A stretch of DNA of 64,000 bases from an uncultured Pelagibacteraceae bacterium (GTDB taxonomy: Bacteria > Pseudomonadota > Alphaproteobacteria > Pelagibacterales > AG-422-B15), in the NCBI GenBank assembly GCA_902589175.1, contig CACIRX010000004.1:1-64000 (forward strand), written 5' to 3'. The translations under genes were made by a program, and so were the position numbers. The notes beneath the pieces were generated by a model. The model did not search any database. It saw only the letters and a list, made by a program, of their open reading frames with translations, and was not told the DNA's origin. Positions 17,671 to 26,368 of this stretch are shown here, one piece after another. The first letter of the stretch is position 1. Each line of letters starts with the position of its first letter.

Positions 17671-18606
17671 TTATTCAAATTCCATCCTAAATTGCGTATC
17701 ACCAAATAAAATCGATGTAACAAACCATCCGCCCGATCCTGAAGGCACAACTGTAATTCTTGCCGCATAATCAGTTGAATATTTATAGGTAACTGTGCTT
17801 GTTCGGTCAGTAATCGTTATAGGTGTGGAAAATTCATCTTTAATAATTAATGACGAGACATCACTATATGTGCTTGCAAGTCTACCACTGTCATTAAGTA
17901 AGAAAACTGAACGATAATTACCGTTATGAGATAGGGCAGTGTAACTAATACGTGTATTAAGAAATTCAGTTGTTGATAAAGAGTTGTATGTAAAACTATA
18001 ATCATTAAATGACGGCTGTGATTCTGAAAATGCCTCTGTAAAACCAAACAAATTTCCATTAATACCATCCTGCATAGACATGTTGCGATCACCTCCACCA
18101 ATAAATTTTGATGGAGAAGGTATACTCCAGCCTGTTCCTGCGCTATTGCCACCAAACATCAATTCTTCGTCAAATTCAAGTTCCACATAAATTGGAATTG
18201 TGGCTGAAATTTCAGCATAACCCGAAGTATATGTTCCTGATGGTGGAAGAGTGGCAGGAAAGCTAAATTCATTACCTAGTTTGTCTATGCCAACAGAAAT
18301 GGCTTCATTCCCCTCAGCTGTATTCCAGAGATAATAGCACGGGTCAGCTGTTGAATTGCCTAAAATATAATCATTAGGATCGGAAGTACACACAGCAAGT
18401 TTGTTGAAATTTAAAATGTAATTTGTGACCGGCGCATCGCAGGTCCTTAAATTGCCAGAAAAAGGAACGATATTTACAAGTTCTGATACATCAATTTTTC
18501 CATCTACCATAGGGCAGTTTTCATATCCATTTATAGCGAAGAGGTTGCCGTTAAACATTCCTGAAAAAATTAACAAGGATATTATGAAAAATAATTTTTT
18601 CTGCAT
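17671..18606 (-). CDS. Secreted protein of unknown function, partner of the inverse-autotransporter barrel
   Basis: I do not recognise the family. The 311-residue protein has a clear signal peptide (cleavage probably after NLFA, residue 24). The rest is mostly short beta-prone segments rich in Ser, Thr, Gly, Asn and aromatic residues, typical of exported beta-sandwich or adhesin-like proteins. It has few charged runs and no transmembrane helix. Four cysteines lie within residues 31-90 (Cys31, 56, 73, 90), enough for two disulfides. It ends TQFRMEFE. The upstream gene, an inverse-autotransporter barrel, ends one base before this start, so the two form a unit. I infer that this is a surface or periplasmic partner of the barrel. 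It is not a frame-shifted continuation, because it has its own signal peptide. Confidence 0.7.
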   Translation of the reverse strand: MQKKLFFIISLLIFSGMFNGNLFAINGYENCPMVDGKIDVSELVNIVPFSGNLRTCDAPVTNYILNFNKLAVCTSDPNDYILGNSTADPCYYLWNTAEGNEAISVGIDKLGNEFSFPATLPPSGTYTSGYAEISATIPIYVELEFDEELMFGGNSAGTGWSIPSPSKFIGGGDRNMSMQDGINGNLFGFTEAFSESQPSFNDYSFTYNSLSTTEFLNTRISYTALSHNGNYRSVFLLNDSGRLASTYSDVSSLIIKDEFSTPITITDRTSTVTYKYSTDYAARITVVPSGSGGWFVTSILFGDTQFRMEFE

Positions 18607-18607
18607 T

Positions 18608-19501
18608 TTAATATCCTACAATTCTAACTGTTCCAGTTCGGTTTGTTTGTTTTTTTATTTTATTTTCTCTTCTGACCTTTTCATACTTACGGTCACTCAC
18701 ATCAGTAAAATTGTACAATTCATATGGTACGGTTGAGTACATTTTTCTCAATTCACTTGATAATGGTTGTTTAGTTTTTTTAAATTCAAAAAGATTAATA
18801 TTTAAAATCACAAACTCCTCGTCACGAGACAATTGATCAAAACTCGTTTTTCCAAATTCTAAACTCATTCCGAAAGGAAGTTTATTTTTTATACTAAATG
18901 TTTCGCCTTCAAGATCTCTTGAACTGTTAATGCCATTCCATGAAAATACTTCAGCATAAATTTTTGAGTAGGGTAAATACGGAAGGGGAAATGCAATCTG
19001 TGCATCATATCCATCTAGCGTATACTCCTTTAAGCCATTCACAACTACATAGTCAGTTATTGCGTCATAATAATTTAAATGTACATCTCCAAGACTGGTT
19101 AGCATATCTGCTCCAATACCAAATCTTTCATGAGAATTATCTAAATCAAGATCATAGAAAAAATTATAACCAACAATCAGTTTATTTTCTAATAGACTTC
19201 TTCTTTGAACAAAACCAAGGTTCAACATTTCTATATCCGCTTGCGTAGATAAATGACCTTGAAAGAAATTATTGATATTATTTTTTTCATATAAAGGAAG
19301 AATGGTACTTATACCGTATGACGGCTTACCTTTGTAAAAGCCTGAGAGGTCAACATCAACATTTTTAAAAATATCATTCACTGCTAATTCAGCTTTTTCC
19401 TCAGCCGTTTTAGCTACTTTTTTTAAAAGCGTATTTGTAACCTCGCTTCCAAAAGCAATGGATGAACAAAAGAGTATGATAATGAATAGGACGCGTCTCA
19501 T
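18608..19501 (-). CDS. Inverse-autotransporter beta-barrel (intimin/invasin-type translocator domain) protein
   Basis: The 297-residue protein has a signal peptide (MRRVLFIIILFCSSIAFG) and a short helical stretch. It then reads like the IAT_beta barrel of intimin and invasin: QADIEMLNLGFVQRRS near 87-102, LIVGYNFFYDLDLDNSHERFGIGADM near 108-133, and YTLDGYDAQIAFPLPYLPYSKIYAEVFSWNG near 160-190. A final segment, VRRENKIKKQ near 276-285, matches the 'V.R.N.I' linker that follows the barrel. Classical family members carry a long extracellular passenger after this linker. Here the protein stops about 12 residues later, and a separate secreted protein is encoded next. The barrel alone may display or export that protein, or act as a simple outer-membrane protein. 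A 14-base tandem repeat lies upstream. Confidence 0.75.
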   Translation of the reverse strand: MRRVLFIIILFCSSIAFGSEVTNTLLKKVAKTAEEKAELAVNDIFKNVDVDLSGFYKGKPSYGISTILPLYEKNNINNFFQGHLSTQADIEMLNLGFVQRRSLLENKLIVGYNFFYDLDLDNSHERFGIGADMLTSLGDVHLNYYDAITDYVVVNGLKEYTLDGYDAQIAFPLPYLPYSKIYAEVFSWNGINSSRDLEGETFSIKNKLPFGMSLEFGKTSFDQLSRDEEFVILNINLFEFKKTKQPLSSELRKMYSTVPYELYNFTDVSDRKYEKVRRENKIKKQTNRTGTVRIVGY

Positions 19502-19530
19502 TCGTTATGCAGAATAATTATGGACTGAAA

Positions 19531-19570
19531 AATTTTTAATACTAAATTTTTAATACTAAATTTTAATATT
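19531..19570. repeat. Tandem 14-base repeat between rho and the barrel gene
   Basis: Two exact copies of AATTTTTAATACTA (19531-19544, 19545-19558) are followed by a partial, diverged third copy to 19570. The array overlaps the last codon of rho and forms the upstream region of the barrel gene on the minus strand. A change in copy number would alter promoter spacing, but no variation can be seen from one sequence. Confidence 0.6.
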
Positions 19571-20834
19571 ATTTATTCATTGATTGAAAGAAATCTGCGT
19601 TATCCTTCGTTTCTTTAAGTTTACCTAATAAAAACTCGATAGAGTCCATTGTTCCCATTGGGTTGAGAATGCGTCTGAGGACATACATTTTCTGAAGCTC
19701 GTCTTTATCAAGCAGTATCTCTTCTTTTCGAGTACCAGACTTAGTAATATCAATTGCAGGATATATTCTTTTATCAGCAACTTTTCTATCCAAAATAATT
19801 TCTGAGTTTCCAGTACCTTTAAATTCCTCAAATATTACCTCATCCATTCTACTGCCTGTATCAATCAGAGCAGTTGAAATAATAGTTAGTGAACCGCCAT
19901 CTTCAATGTTTCTAGCTGCACCAAAGAATCTCTTTGGTCTTTGAAGTGCATTGGCATCAACACCACCAGTTAAAACTTTTCCTGAACTTGGAACAACCGT
20001 ATTGTAAGCACGACCCAATCTTGTAATGGAGTCTAAAAGAATAACGACATCTTTTTTATGCTCTACTAATCTTTTTGCTTTATTAATAACCATTTCAGCA
20101 ACCTGCACGTGACGTGATGCAGGCTCATCAAATGTTGAGCTGACAACCTCTCCTTTTACAGAGCGTTGCATGTCAGTAACTTCCTCTGGTCTCTCGTCAA
20201 TTAACAGAACCATCAAATAACATTCTGGATGATTATCAGTAATTGAATGTGCAATATTCTGCAGTAAGACTGTTTTACCTGTTCTTGGTGGTGAAACAAT
20301 AAGTGCTCTTTGACCCTTACCGATTGGTGCAACCAGGTCAATTACTCTTGAACTTTGATCGCTTGCTGGTTTTTCAGTTTCTAATCTGATTTGTTCATCA
20401 GGATAAAGAGGTGTGAGGTTATCAAAGTTAATTTTGTTTCTACTTTTTTCAGTTGCTTCGTAGTTGATTGTATCAATTTTTAATAATGCAAAATAACGTT
20501 CACCATCCTTTGGTGCCCTAATTGGACCTTCAACAGTGTCTCCTGATCTTAATCCAAATCTTTTAATTTGACTTGGGCTTACATAAATATCATCAGGACC
20601 TGGAAGATAATTGGCCTCCATTGATCTTAAAAAACCAAACCCATCCTGTAAAACTTCTAAAACACCTTCACCATCAATATCTTTGTTATCACTCGCAAGT
20701 GTTTTTAATATTTCAAACAGCATATCTTGTGTACGCATTGAACTGGCATTTTCAACGCCAAGTTCCTCTGCATAAACAAGAAGTTCTTGTGGAGTTTTTT
20801 TCTTAAGGTCTCTTAATTTTAAGTTTTTAGCCAT
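19569..20834 (-). CDS. rho: Transcription termination factor Rho
   Basis: The 421-residue hexameric RNA helicase ends transcripts that lack intrinsic terminators. It has the N-terminal Rho domain ([20 protein letters not shown]), the RNA-binding cold-shock fold ([14 protein letters not shown] and [19 protein letters not shown]), the P-loop [14 protein letters not shown] and the [13 protein letters not shown]alker B. The Q-loop and R-loop ([22 protein letters not shown]) complete it. Rho is likely important here, because most convergent gene ends in this window leave no room for an intrinsic terminator. Confidence 0.97.
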   Translation of the reverse strand: MAKNLKLRDLKKKTPQELLVYAEELGVENASSMRTQDMLFEILKTLASDNKDIDGEGVLEVLQDGFGFLRSMEANYLPGPDDIYVSPSQIKRFGLRSGDTVEGPIRAPKDGERYFALLKIDTINYEATEKSRNKINFDNLTPLYPDEQIRLETEKPASDQSSRVIDLVAPIGKGQRALIVSPPRTGKTVLLQNIAHSITDNHPECYLMVLLIDERPEEVTDMQRSVKGEVVSSTFDEPASRHVQVAEMVINKAKRLVEHKKDVVILLDSITRLGRAYNTVVPSSGKVLTGGVDANALQRPKRFFGAARNIEDGGSLTIISTALIDTGSRMDEVIFEEFKGTGNSEIILDRKVADKRIYPAIDITKSGTRKEEILLDKDELQKMYVLRRILNPMGTMDSIEFLLGKLKETKDNADFFQSMNK

Positions 20835-20911
20835 TCGTTTTAATGATGATGATAATGTGGAAAATAGTTTGGAAGCTGCTTTCTAACCGCAATCGTTAAA
20901 TATAGCAAGTT

Positions 20912-21355
20912 TTATATTGGCTTAAAAATAACTAGAAATACGACAATTATCATCAAAACTGTTGGAAATTCATTGATAATTCTAAAAAAACGCTCTGATT
21001 TTGGCCTTTTATCTTCTTGAAACTCTCTTGTTAATTTTGAGAAATACCCATGAACTCCAGACATAAGAATCACAAATATGATTTTTAATTGAAGCCATAG
21101 TTGAGACAGTGCATCAACACCTAAATTTGATATCAACGCTAAACCAAACAACCATGAAAATATCATTGCTGGATTCATAATAATTTTAAGTAAACGTAAT
21201 TCCATCAGTTTAAAAGTCTCTGACGAGTCAGACCCCACCTCTTTACTCCAATGATAGACAAATAATCTTGGCAAATATAATAAGCCCGCCATCCAAGCTA
21301 TAACGCTGATGATGTGCAAACTAAGAAATAAATTATATAAAAAAATTGAATTCAT
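20912..21355 (-). CDS. hemJ: Protoporphyrinogen IX oxidase HemJ
   Basis: The 147-residue integral membrane protein has four hydrophobic segments and the HemJ/UPF0093 pattern: the early His in LFLSLHIISVIAWMAGLLYLPRLFVYH, a second motif LRLLKIIMNPAMIFSWLFGL, then WLQLKIIFVILMSGVHGYFSK and a C-terminal FFRIINEFPTVLMIIVVFLVIFKP. HemJ oxidises protoporphyrinogen IX, the step before ferrochelatase, in bacteria that lack HemG and HemY. It follows hemH with an ATGA overlap, which places it in the haem operon. Confidence 0.92.
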   Translation of the reverse strand: MNSIFLYNLFLSLHIISVIAWMAGLLYLPRLFVYHWSKEVGSDSSETFKLMELRLLKIIMNPAMIFSWLFGLALISNLGVDALSQLWLQLKIIFVILMSGVHGYFSKLTREFQEDKRPKSERFFRIINEFPTVLMIIVVFLVIFKPI

Positions 21356-22371
21356 CTTAATTCTTGATCACATTGTTTAAACGTTGCTGGACATATCTTT
21401 TGCCTGATATTTCCGCTTTCAACTTTCTCTGACTCACTAACTATTTCAGATAAGCTTTCTATAAATACTTGATCAATATTTAAAGACTCAGATCTATAAT
21501 AATGCTTACAGCCCAATTCGCTTGCAAGTTCTTGGTACTCAATATCTAATTCAACAAGTGTTTCCGAGTGATCCGAGACAAACGCAATTGGAACAATAAC
21601 CAGCGCCCTGTCTTCGTTAATTGCATTTTCAATTTCACTTGGTGTTGTTGGTTCAAGCCATTTAACTGGGGTCACTTTACTTTGGTAAGCCAAAACATGA
21701 TCTTCATAACCATGAATGCCTTGTATGACCGCCTTTACTGTTTGCTCCACTTGCCACTGATATGGATCACCTTTTTTAATTATTGATATTGGTAAACTGT
21801 GAGCGGAAAACAGAACTCTTATTTTTTTATCTTTGATGTGGTTTATTTTATCTTGGATCAGTTTCTGATGGGCTTTGATTAATTTTGTGTCGTTTGGATA
21901 ACAACAGGTGTATTTTGTTTTTGCGTTTAATTCCTGGTTTTGTGCTTCGTTGAACCATGCATCCAGAGAAGATTTTGTTGTTGTGGTGGAGTACTGTGGA
22001 TACAGGGGCAGTAAAAATATTTTGTCTGGGTTATAGTCTTTGACTTTTGAAACTACCTCAGCTGTCATTGGATGCCAATATCTCATACAAACAAATACCT
22101 TGTTCTCGATGCCTTTGTTTTCTAACTCTTTCTGAAGGGCCTCTGCTTGGGAGTTTGTAATTTCAAGAATAGGGGATTTACCGCCTATTTCGGCATAAAT
22201 TTCAGTGGCCTCTTTGGTGCGACGGGAAGATATAAGTCTTGCCAATAAATACCTGAAGGGATTTGGAAGTCTAAATATGTTGGGATCATTAAACAGATTA
22301 AATAAAAAAGGTTTTACGCTTTCTTGTTTGTCTGGTCCGCCCAAGTTAAATAAAACGACCGCTGTTTTCAT
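21352..22371 (-). CDS. hemH: Ferrochelatase
   Basis: The 339-residue enzyme inserts Fe2+ into protoporphyrin IX. Conserved features are AVVLFNLGGPDKQESVKPFLFNLFNDP at the start, GGKSPI near 65, CMRYWHPMT near 94, LPLYPQYSTTT near 121-131, and the active-site His in LFSAHSLPISIIKKGDPY. WLEPTT and the metal-binding region FVSDHSETLVELDIEY follow. The C-terminus is the short soluble form with a Cys-containing tail. ATGA overlaps join it to hemE upstream and hemJ downstream. Confidence 0.96.
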   Translation of the reverse strand: MKTAVVLFNLGGPDKQESVKPFLFNLFNDPNIFRLPNPFRYLLARLISSRRTKEATEIYAEIGGKSPILEITNSQAEALQKELENKGIENKVFVCMRYWHPMTAEVVSKVKDYNPDKIFLLPLYPQYSTTTTKSSLDAWFNEAQNQELNAKTKYTCCYPNDTKLIKAHQKLIQDKINHIKDKKIRVLFSAHSLPISIIKKGDPYQWQVEQTVKAVIQGIHGYEDHVLAYQSKVTPVKWLEPTTPSEIENAINEDRALVIVPIAFVSDHSETLVELDIEYQELASELGCKHYYRSESLNIDQVFIESLSEIVSESEKVESGNIRQKICPATFKQCDQELR

Positions 22372-23354
22372 GTTGACCTTATCTGTAAGAGCATTTGCTC
22401 GACCTTCTCAATTGATGTCTCGGGTAAAACCCCGTGTCCTAAATTAAAAATATGTGGTCTTTCTCTAAAAGCAAACAATATTTCTTCAATTTTCTGACTA
22501 AGGTTTTGGGAGTCTTTTAATAGGTGTTTAGGATCCAAGTTTCCTTGAAAAACAATTTTATCGTTTAGTTCATTAATTTTATCTAAAGGGAAATTATAGT
22601 CTAAAGTAATACAGTCAAGCTTATCTATATTTGAATATTTTTTATAACACGCAAGGTTCGTGTTTCTAGGAAAGCCAATAATAGGAATGTCTTTTATTTT
22701 TTTTATACTTTCAATAATTTTTTTTGTAGGTTGAATACACCATTTATTGAACTGTTCGTCATTTAAGTGCTCTGCCGCTGACTCAAATATTTGAAAAGCG
22801 TCAATCCCGCTATCAATTTGCATTTCTGCGTGTTGAATAATCGCACGGGTCATTTGCTCGATTAAATTATCTATTTGTGAAGTCTTTTTTACAACATCTT
22901 CGAATTTTAGGTTTTGACGTTCATTTTTTTCATATAAACAATAAAACAATGTCGTCCATGCTCCGCCAGCAAATCCTATTAAAGGGATATCTGTATTTTC
23001 TTTTATTTTTTTTATTCCTGTTGCAAGAGGTAAGGTTTTTTCAAGTTTATAACTCATGTTCTCATTGAATTTTATTACGGGACCCTGCCCATCAATAAAA
23101 CTAACGCTTGAACCGGCAGCGAAGGGGGTTATTAAAATATCTGAAAAGACAATACAAGCATCCATACCGTATCTGTTTATAGGCTGCAGGGAAACTTCAA
23201 GTATTGTCGAGGAATCAAGAAACATATCCATGAGGTTTGCGTATTGTTTTCTGATATTTATATATTCAGGCAAATGTCTCCCTGCCTGTCTCATTAACCA
23301 AACTGGTGTTGGGTTAGTTTTTTGACCTTTAAGTGTATCTATAAATATACTCAT
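22368..23354 (-). CDS. hemE: Uroporphyrinogen decarboxylase
   Basis: With the ATG at 23354 the enzyme has 328 residues and the standard opening, ending in PVWLMRQAGRHLPEY, where the Arg binds substrate carboxylates. Further marks are ACIVFSDILITPFAAG (catalytic Asp), GFAGGAWTTLFYC, FQIFESAAEHL and FNLGHGVLPETSIEKVEQM. It decarboxylates uroporphyrinogen III to coproporphyrinogen III. The frame stays open 63 codons further upstream into the proposed origin, but that extension is not conserved in type and lies before the normal start. It heads the hemE-hemH-hemJ operon. Confidence 0.96.
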   Translation of the reverse strand: MSIFIDTLKGQKTNPTPVWLMRQAGRHLPEYINIRKQYANLMDMFLDSSTILEVSLQPINRYGMDACIVFSDILITPFAAGSSVSFIDGQGPVIKFNENMSYKLEKTLPLATGIKKIKENTDIPLIGFAGGAWTTLFYCLYEKNERQNLKFEDVVKKTSQIDNLIEQMTRAIIQHAEMQIDSGIDAFQIFESAAEHLNDEQFNKWCIQPTKKIIESIKKIKDIPIIGFPRNTNLACYKKYSNIDKLDCITLDYNFPLDKINELNDKIVFQGNLDPKHLLKDSQNLSQKIEEILFAFRERPHIFNLGHGVLPETSIEKVEQMLLQIRST

Positions 23355-23627
23355 TATATTATATATATAATTGTAGTTGTTTATGCTCCTGTGGAATTGT
23401 GTATATATAAAAAGTCGCTTTTTGCCCACAATTCGATACACAGAACAATCGCTTTGAATTATATGCTTTTTAACCTTATTCACCGACGTGGAAGAAAACC
23501 CCAATATCTCTAACAAGTGAACAAAGTTTGCAAAAATTCTCAATAAAGATAGAAAAATAAGTTAAAAATTACAAATGGGTAAAGATAGTAAAAGCACTCA
23601 CAGGTTATAAGGGGTTTATACAGGTTT
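23355..23627. other. oriC: Probable chromosomal replication origin (oriC) in the hemE-maf gap
   Basis: This 273-base gap is the largest in the window and lies between divergent hemE and maf, with parABS on one side and maf-aroE-coaE-dnaQ on the other. That is the setting of the origin in Caulobacter and relatives. Genes on both sides run outward, as expected for co-orientation with replication. A 20-base A/T-only tract lies at 23353-23372. DnaA-box-like 9-mers against TTATNCACA are TTATTCACC (23476-23484, one mismatch), ATATACACA on the minus strand (23398-23406, one mismatch), CGATACACA (23434-23442, two) and TTATACAGG (23616-23624, two). No perfect box was found, so the call rests mainly on gene order. 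Confidence 0.65.
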
Positions 23628-24233
23628 ATGAACAGAGATATAATTTTGGCATCAAAAAGCGAAACAAGGATTAAATTGTTACGCAACGCTGGCATAAGTT
23701 TTGAGTCCGTTGCCCATGGTGTAGATGAGGAAGAAGTCAAGATGTCGATGAGTAAAGATACACCCGAAGAGATAGTGGTTAAGCTTGCCGAGATGAAGGC
23801 TTTGAAGTCCTCCATGTCTAATAAAAATGCATTTGTTATTGGATCAGACCAAGGTTTGGATCTGAAAGGCAAATTGATTAACAAGGCTCGTGATAGAAGT
23901 GAAGCAAAAGAACAGTTGATGAAAATGAGCGGATCTATTCACACACTCATAACCGCTACAACAGTCGCTCAAGACAATCACATTATTTGGAAGTATGTAG
24001 ACAGATCTAAAATGCATATGCGAAATCTAAGCGAGGACCTAATAAAAGAGTATTTAAATAAAGTCGATGATAATATTCTTGATCTTGTAGGTGTCTATGC
24101 AATTGAGGAAGAGGGAATTAAACTTTTTGAAAACATTGGGAGCGACCTTTTTTCAATACAGGGCATATCATTAATTCAATTAACTCAGTTCCTTTGGGAC
24201 AACAACCTTCTATTTGAAAACAATGGCACATAA
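23628..24233 (+). CDS. maf: Maf-like nucleoside-triphosphate pyrophosphatase
   Basis: The 201-residue protein starts with the Maf signature DIILASKSETRIKLLRNAGISFE and has the conserved KALKSS region near 60 and VIGSDQGLDLKGKLINKA near 72-89. The C-terminal part contains VGVYAIEEEGIKLFENIGSDLFSIQG. Maf proteins hydrolyse modified or canonical nucleotides such as m7GTP, UTP or dTTP, and this alphaproteobacterial branch lies next to the origin. It opens the maf-aroE-coaE-dnaQ operon. aroE begins inside its 3' end. Confidence 0.93.
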   Translation: MNRDIILASKSETRIKLLRNAGISFESVAHGVDEEEVKMSMSKDTPEEIVVKLAEMKALKSSMSNKNAFVIGSDQGLDLKGKLINKARDRSEAKEQLMKMSGSIHTLITATTVAQDNHIIWKYVDRSKMHMRNLSEDLIKEYLNKVDDNILDLVGVYAIEEEGIKLFENIGSDLFSIQGISLIQLTQFLWDNNLLFENNGT

Positions 24234-25038
24234 AAAAATAGCAGTTATTGGAGATCCAATAGATCACAGTCTTTCACCTAAAATTCATAATCACTGGATT
24301 GAAAGTGAAAAAATTAATGTGGGCCCCTACCAAAAAATAAATGTAAAAAAAGAAAACTTTATCAGGGATGTTGACCGCTTAATAGAAGAGGGTTATTACG
24401 GTTTAAACGTTACAGTCCCCCTTAAAGAGGACGCATACAAATATTGTGACAACACATCCAGTGTTGCGAGAGCTCTCAAAGCAGTTAACACACTCACAGC
24501 AAATAAAGATGGTGTTTATGGGGACAACACCGACCCCATTGGTTTTGAAAAATCAATTGCAAACAGGGGTCTAAATAACAAGTTATGTTTGGTGCTTGGA
24601 GCTGGCGGATCAGCAAGGGCGGTTGTGTATGCGCTAACACACATGAAGTGTGAGATTGGTATTTATAATAGAACAAGAGAAAATGCAGAATCACTTTGCA
24701 GTGACCTTGGTGTAGAAGCAACAATTTTAACAGAAACAACACTTAGAGAGTTTGTCGGATCCTCACAATTAGTTGTCAACACAACAAGCTTAGGACAACA
24801 AGAGGGCGAAGAAAACAATTTAATAGACTTTAACAGCCTTAATTCATCTGCACATGTTTACGATCTTATATATAATCCAAGCAAGTCAACTTTTCTAAGA
24901 CACGCTGAGAAAAACGGCTGCACAGTTCAAAATGGACTGGAGATGCTAATCCATCAAGCCGCCCAGTCGTTCAATGTGTGGCACGATATAATGCCTGAAA
25001 TTGATGATGACTTAATGAGCGTGTTGGGTGTTAACTAA
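24223..25038 (+). CDS. aroE: Shikimate dehydrogenase
   Basis: The 271-residue enzyme reduces 3-dehydroshikimate to shikimate with NADPH. It has the substrate site AVIGDPIDHSLSPKIHN, the catalytic Lys in NVTVPLKEDAY, AVNTL near 90, NTDPIGFE near 104, the cofactor loop VLGAGGSARAVVYAL and NRTRENAE. The C-terminal NGLEMLIHQAAQSFNVWHD completes it. The ATG at 24223 is chosen over a TTG at 24214. Both lie inside maf, giving an 11-base overlap with the better start. The stop overlaps the coaE start (TAATG). Confidence 0.96.
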   Translation: MAHKKIAVIGDPIDHSLSPKIHNHWIESEKINVGPYQKINVKKENFIRDVDRLIEEGYYGLNVTVPLKEDAYKYCDNTSSVARALKAVNTLTANKDGVYGDNTDPIGFEKSIANRGLNNKLCLVLGAGGSARAVVYALTHMKCEIGIYNRTRENAESLCSDLGVEATILTETTLREFVGSSQLVVNTTSLGQQEGEENNLIDFNSLNSSAHVYDLIYNPSKSTFLRHAEKNGCTVQNGLEMLIHQAAQSFNVWHDIMPEIDDDLMSVLGVN

Positions 25039-25661
25039 TGTTGTTAGTTGGTGTAACAGGATCTATTGGAATGGGAAAATCCACTGTTGCTCAAATGTTT
25101 AAAGAGCACGGTTACGGTGTTTATAACGCTGACGATACAGTTCATTATATCTACGAAAATGATGAAGAGATTATAGAAAAAGTAGAGAAAAAATTTCCAG
25201 GCTCAACAAAAAATGGTGTAGTAAACCGATTAACGCTAAGAGATATTCTAAATAAAGACCCTGATAAATTTAGAGATCTAGAACAGATTGTTCATCCTGC
25301 AACAAGGAAATACCAAATAATTTACATAAAAAAATTAATTGAAGAAGGAAAAATGGGCTGTGTTTTAGATATCCCACTACTCTTTGAAACTGGAGGGGAA
25401 AAATATGTTGACGTTTCTCTTGTGGTTACAGCGTCTGAAGCAACACAACAATCCAGAGTGGTGCTGGAGAGAAAAGTGCCATTAGAGATTTTTAATGCTA
25501 TTAAAGATCAACAAATGCCAGATAAAGACAAATTAAAAAAAGCAGATTACATCATTTCAACCGATAACAATATTGAAGATACCAAATCAGAGGTAAAAGA
25601 AGTTGCTGCAAAAATTAAATTGATTAATCCAAAGGCGTGGAATACCTTCTTTAATCAATGA
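25038..25661 (+). CDS. coaE: Dephospho-CoA kinase
   Basis: The 207-residue enzyme phosphorylates dephospho-CoA, the last step of coenzyme A synthesis. The P-loop GSIGMGKSTV lies at residues 8-17, followed by VYNADDTVHYIY (Asp needed for catalysis), a DLEQIVHPATRK region, and LDIPLLFETGGEKYVDVSLVVTA. It overlaps aroE by one base and dnaQ by four (ATGA). Confidence 0.95.
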   Translation: MLLVGVTGSIGMGKSTVAQMFKEHGYGVYNADDTVHYIYENDEEIIEKVEKKFPGSTKNGVVNRLTLRDILNKDPDKFRDLEQIVHPATRKYQIIYIKKLIEEGKMGCVLDIPLLFETGGEKYVDVSLVVTASEATQQSRVVLERKVPLEIFNAIKDQQMPDKDKLKKADYIISTDNNIEDTKSEVKEVAAKIKLINPKAWNTFFNQ

Positions 25662-26368
25662 GACAAGTCGTTCTTGATACAGAAACCACCGGACTAAGGC
25701 CCTCAGAGGGTCATAGAGTCATTGAAATTGCTGCAATAGAGATAATTGATTATCTTCCCACTGGTAAAACATACCAACAATATATTAACCCCCAGCGAGA
25801 TGTGCCTGACTCATCATTTAAGGTGCATGGATTGAGCTACGAATTTTTAAAAGACAAACCTTTGTTTGAGCACATTGTATCAGAGTTCTTAGAGTTTTTA
25901 GGTACGGATCCAATTATAGCTCACAATGTTGACTTCGATGTTGGTTTCTTAAATTACGAGCTTAATACTTGTGGTAAAGAATCTCTTAAAAATGATAAAA
26001 TTGATACTGTCTCGATTGCTAGAGAAAAATTCCCTGGCCAGAGTGTTTCACTTGATGCGCTATGTAAAAGATTTGCAATTGATAACAAGCAGAGAGAAAA
26101 ACATTCAGCTACAATTGACACTGAGCTCTTAGCCCGTGTGTACATAGAACTAATGGATGCTCGCGAACTAAGCCTGGATTTAAGCATCAAGTCAGCAACA
26201 GCGAATTCTACCCCATCATTTGACACTCAAAAGATCAAGAACAGAAATTTAGTGTCTCGGATTTCTGATCAAGAAAAAAAATTACATGAAGAATTTATTC
26301 AAACATTAGGCGAGCACTCTATCTGGAAAAAAATTAATCAATCTAAAAACAATCAAACGAGTGAATAA
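25658..26368 (+). CDS. dnaQ: DNA polymerase III epsilon subunit (3'-5' exonuclease)
   Basis: The 236-residue protein is a DEDDh exonuclease that proofreads during replication. Exo I is VLDTETTGL with Glu at residue 8, Exo II is IAHNVDFDVGFLN near 87, and Exo III is HSATIDTELLARVY near 148 with the general-base His. FKVHGLSYEFL near 53 is the family substrate loop. The C-terminal tail after the exonuclease domain (about residues 175-236) would hold the contacts to the polymerase subunit. The Nudix gene starts 8 bases before its stop. Confidence 0.94.
   Translation: MRQVVLDTETTGLRPSEGHRVIEIAAIEIIDYLPTGKTYQQYINPQRDVPDSSFKVHGLSYEFLKDKPLFEHIVSEFLEFLGTDPIIAHNVDFDVGFLNYELNTCGKESLKNDKIDTVSIAREKFPGQSVSLDALCKRFAIDNKQREKHSATIDTELLARVYIELMDARELSLDLSIKSATANSTPSFDTQKIKNRNLVSRISDQEKKLHEEFIQTLGEHSIWKKINQSKNNQTSE

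Noticed and set aside
17671..19501. The barrel gene and the secreted-protein gene as one frame-shifted inverse autotransporter.
   Set aside because: The second gene has its own signal peptide and start codon, and the first ends after the conserved linker with a normal stop.
23355..23543. In-frame N-terminal extension of hemE (63 codons).
   Set aside because: It lies in the proposed origin, is basic and asparagine-rich rather than family-like, and the ATG at 23354 gives the standard UroD N-terminus.
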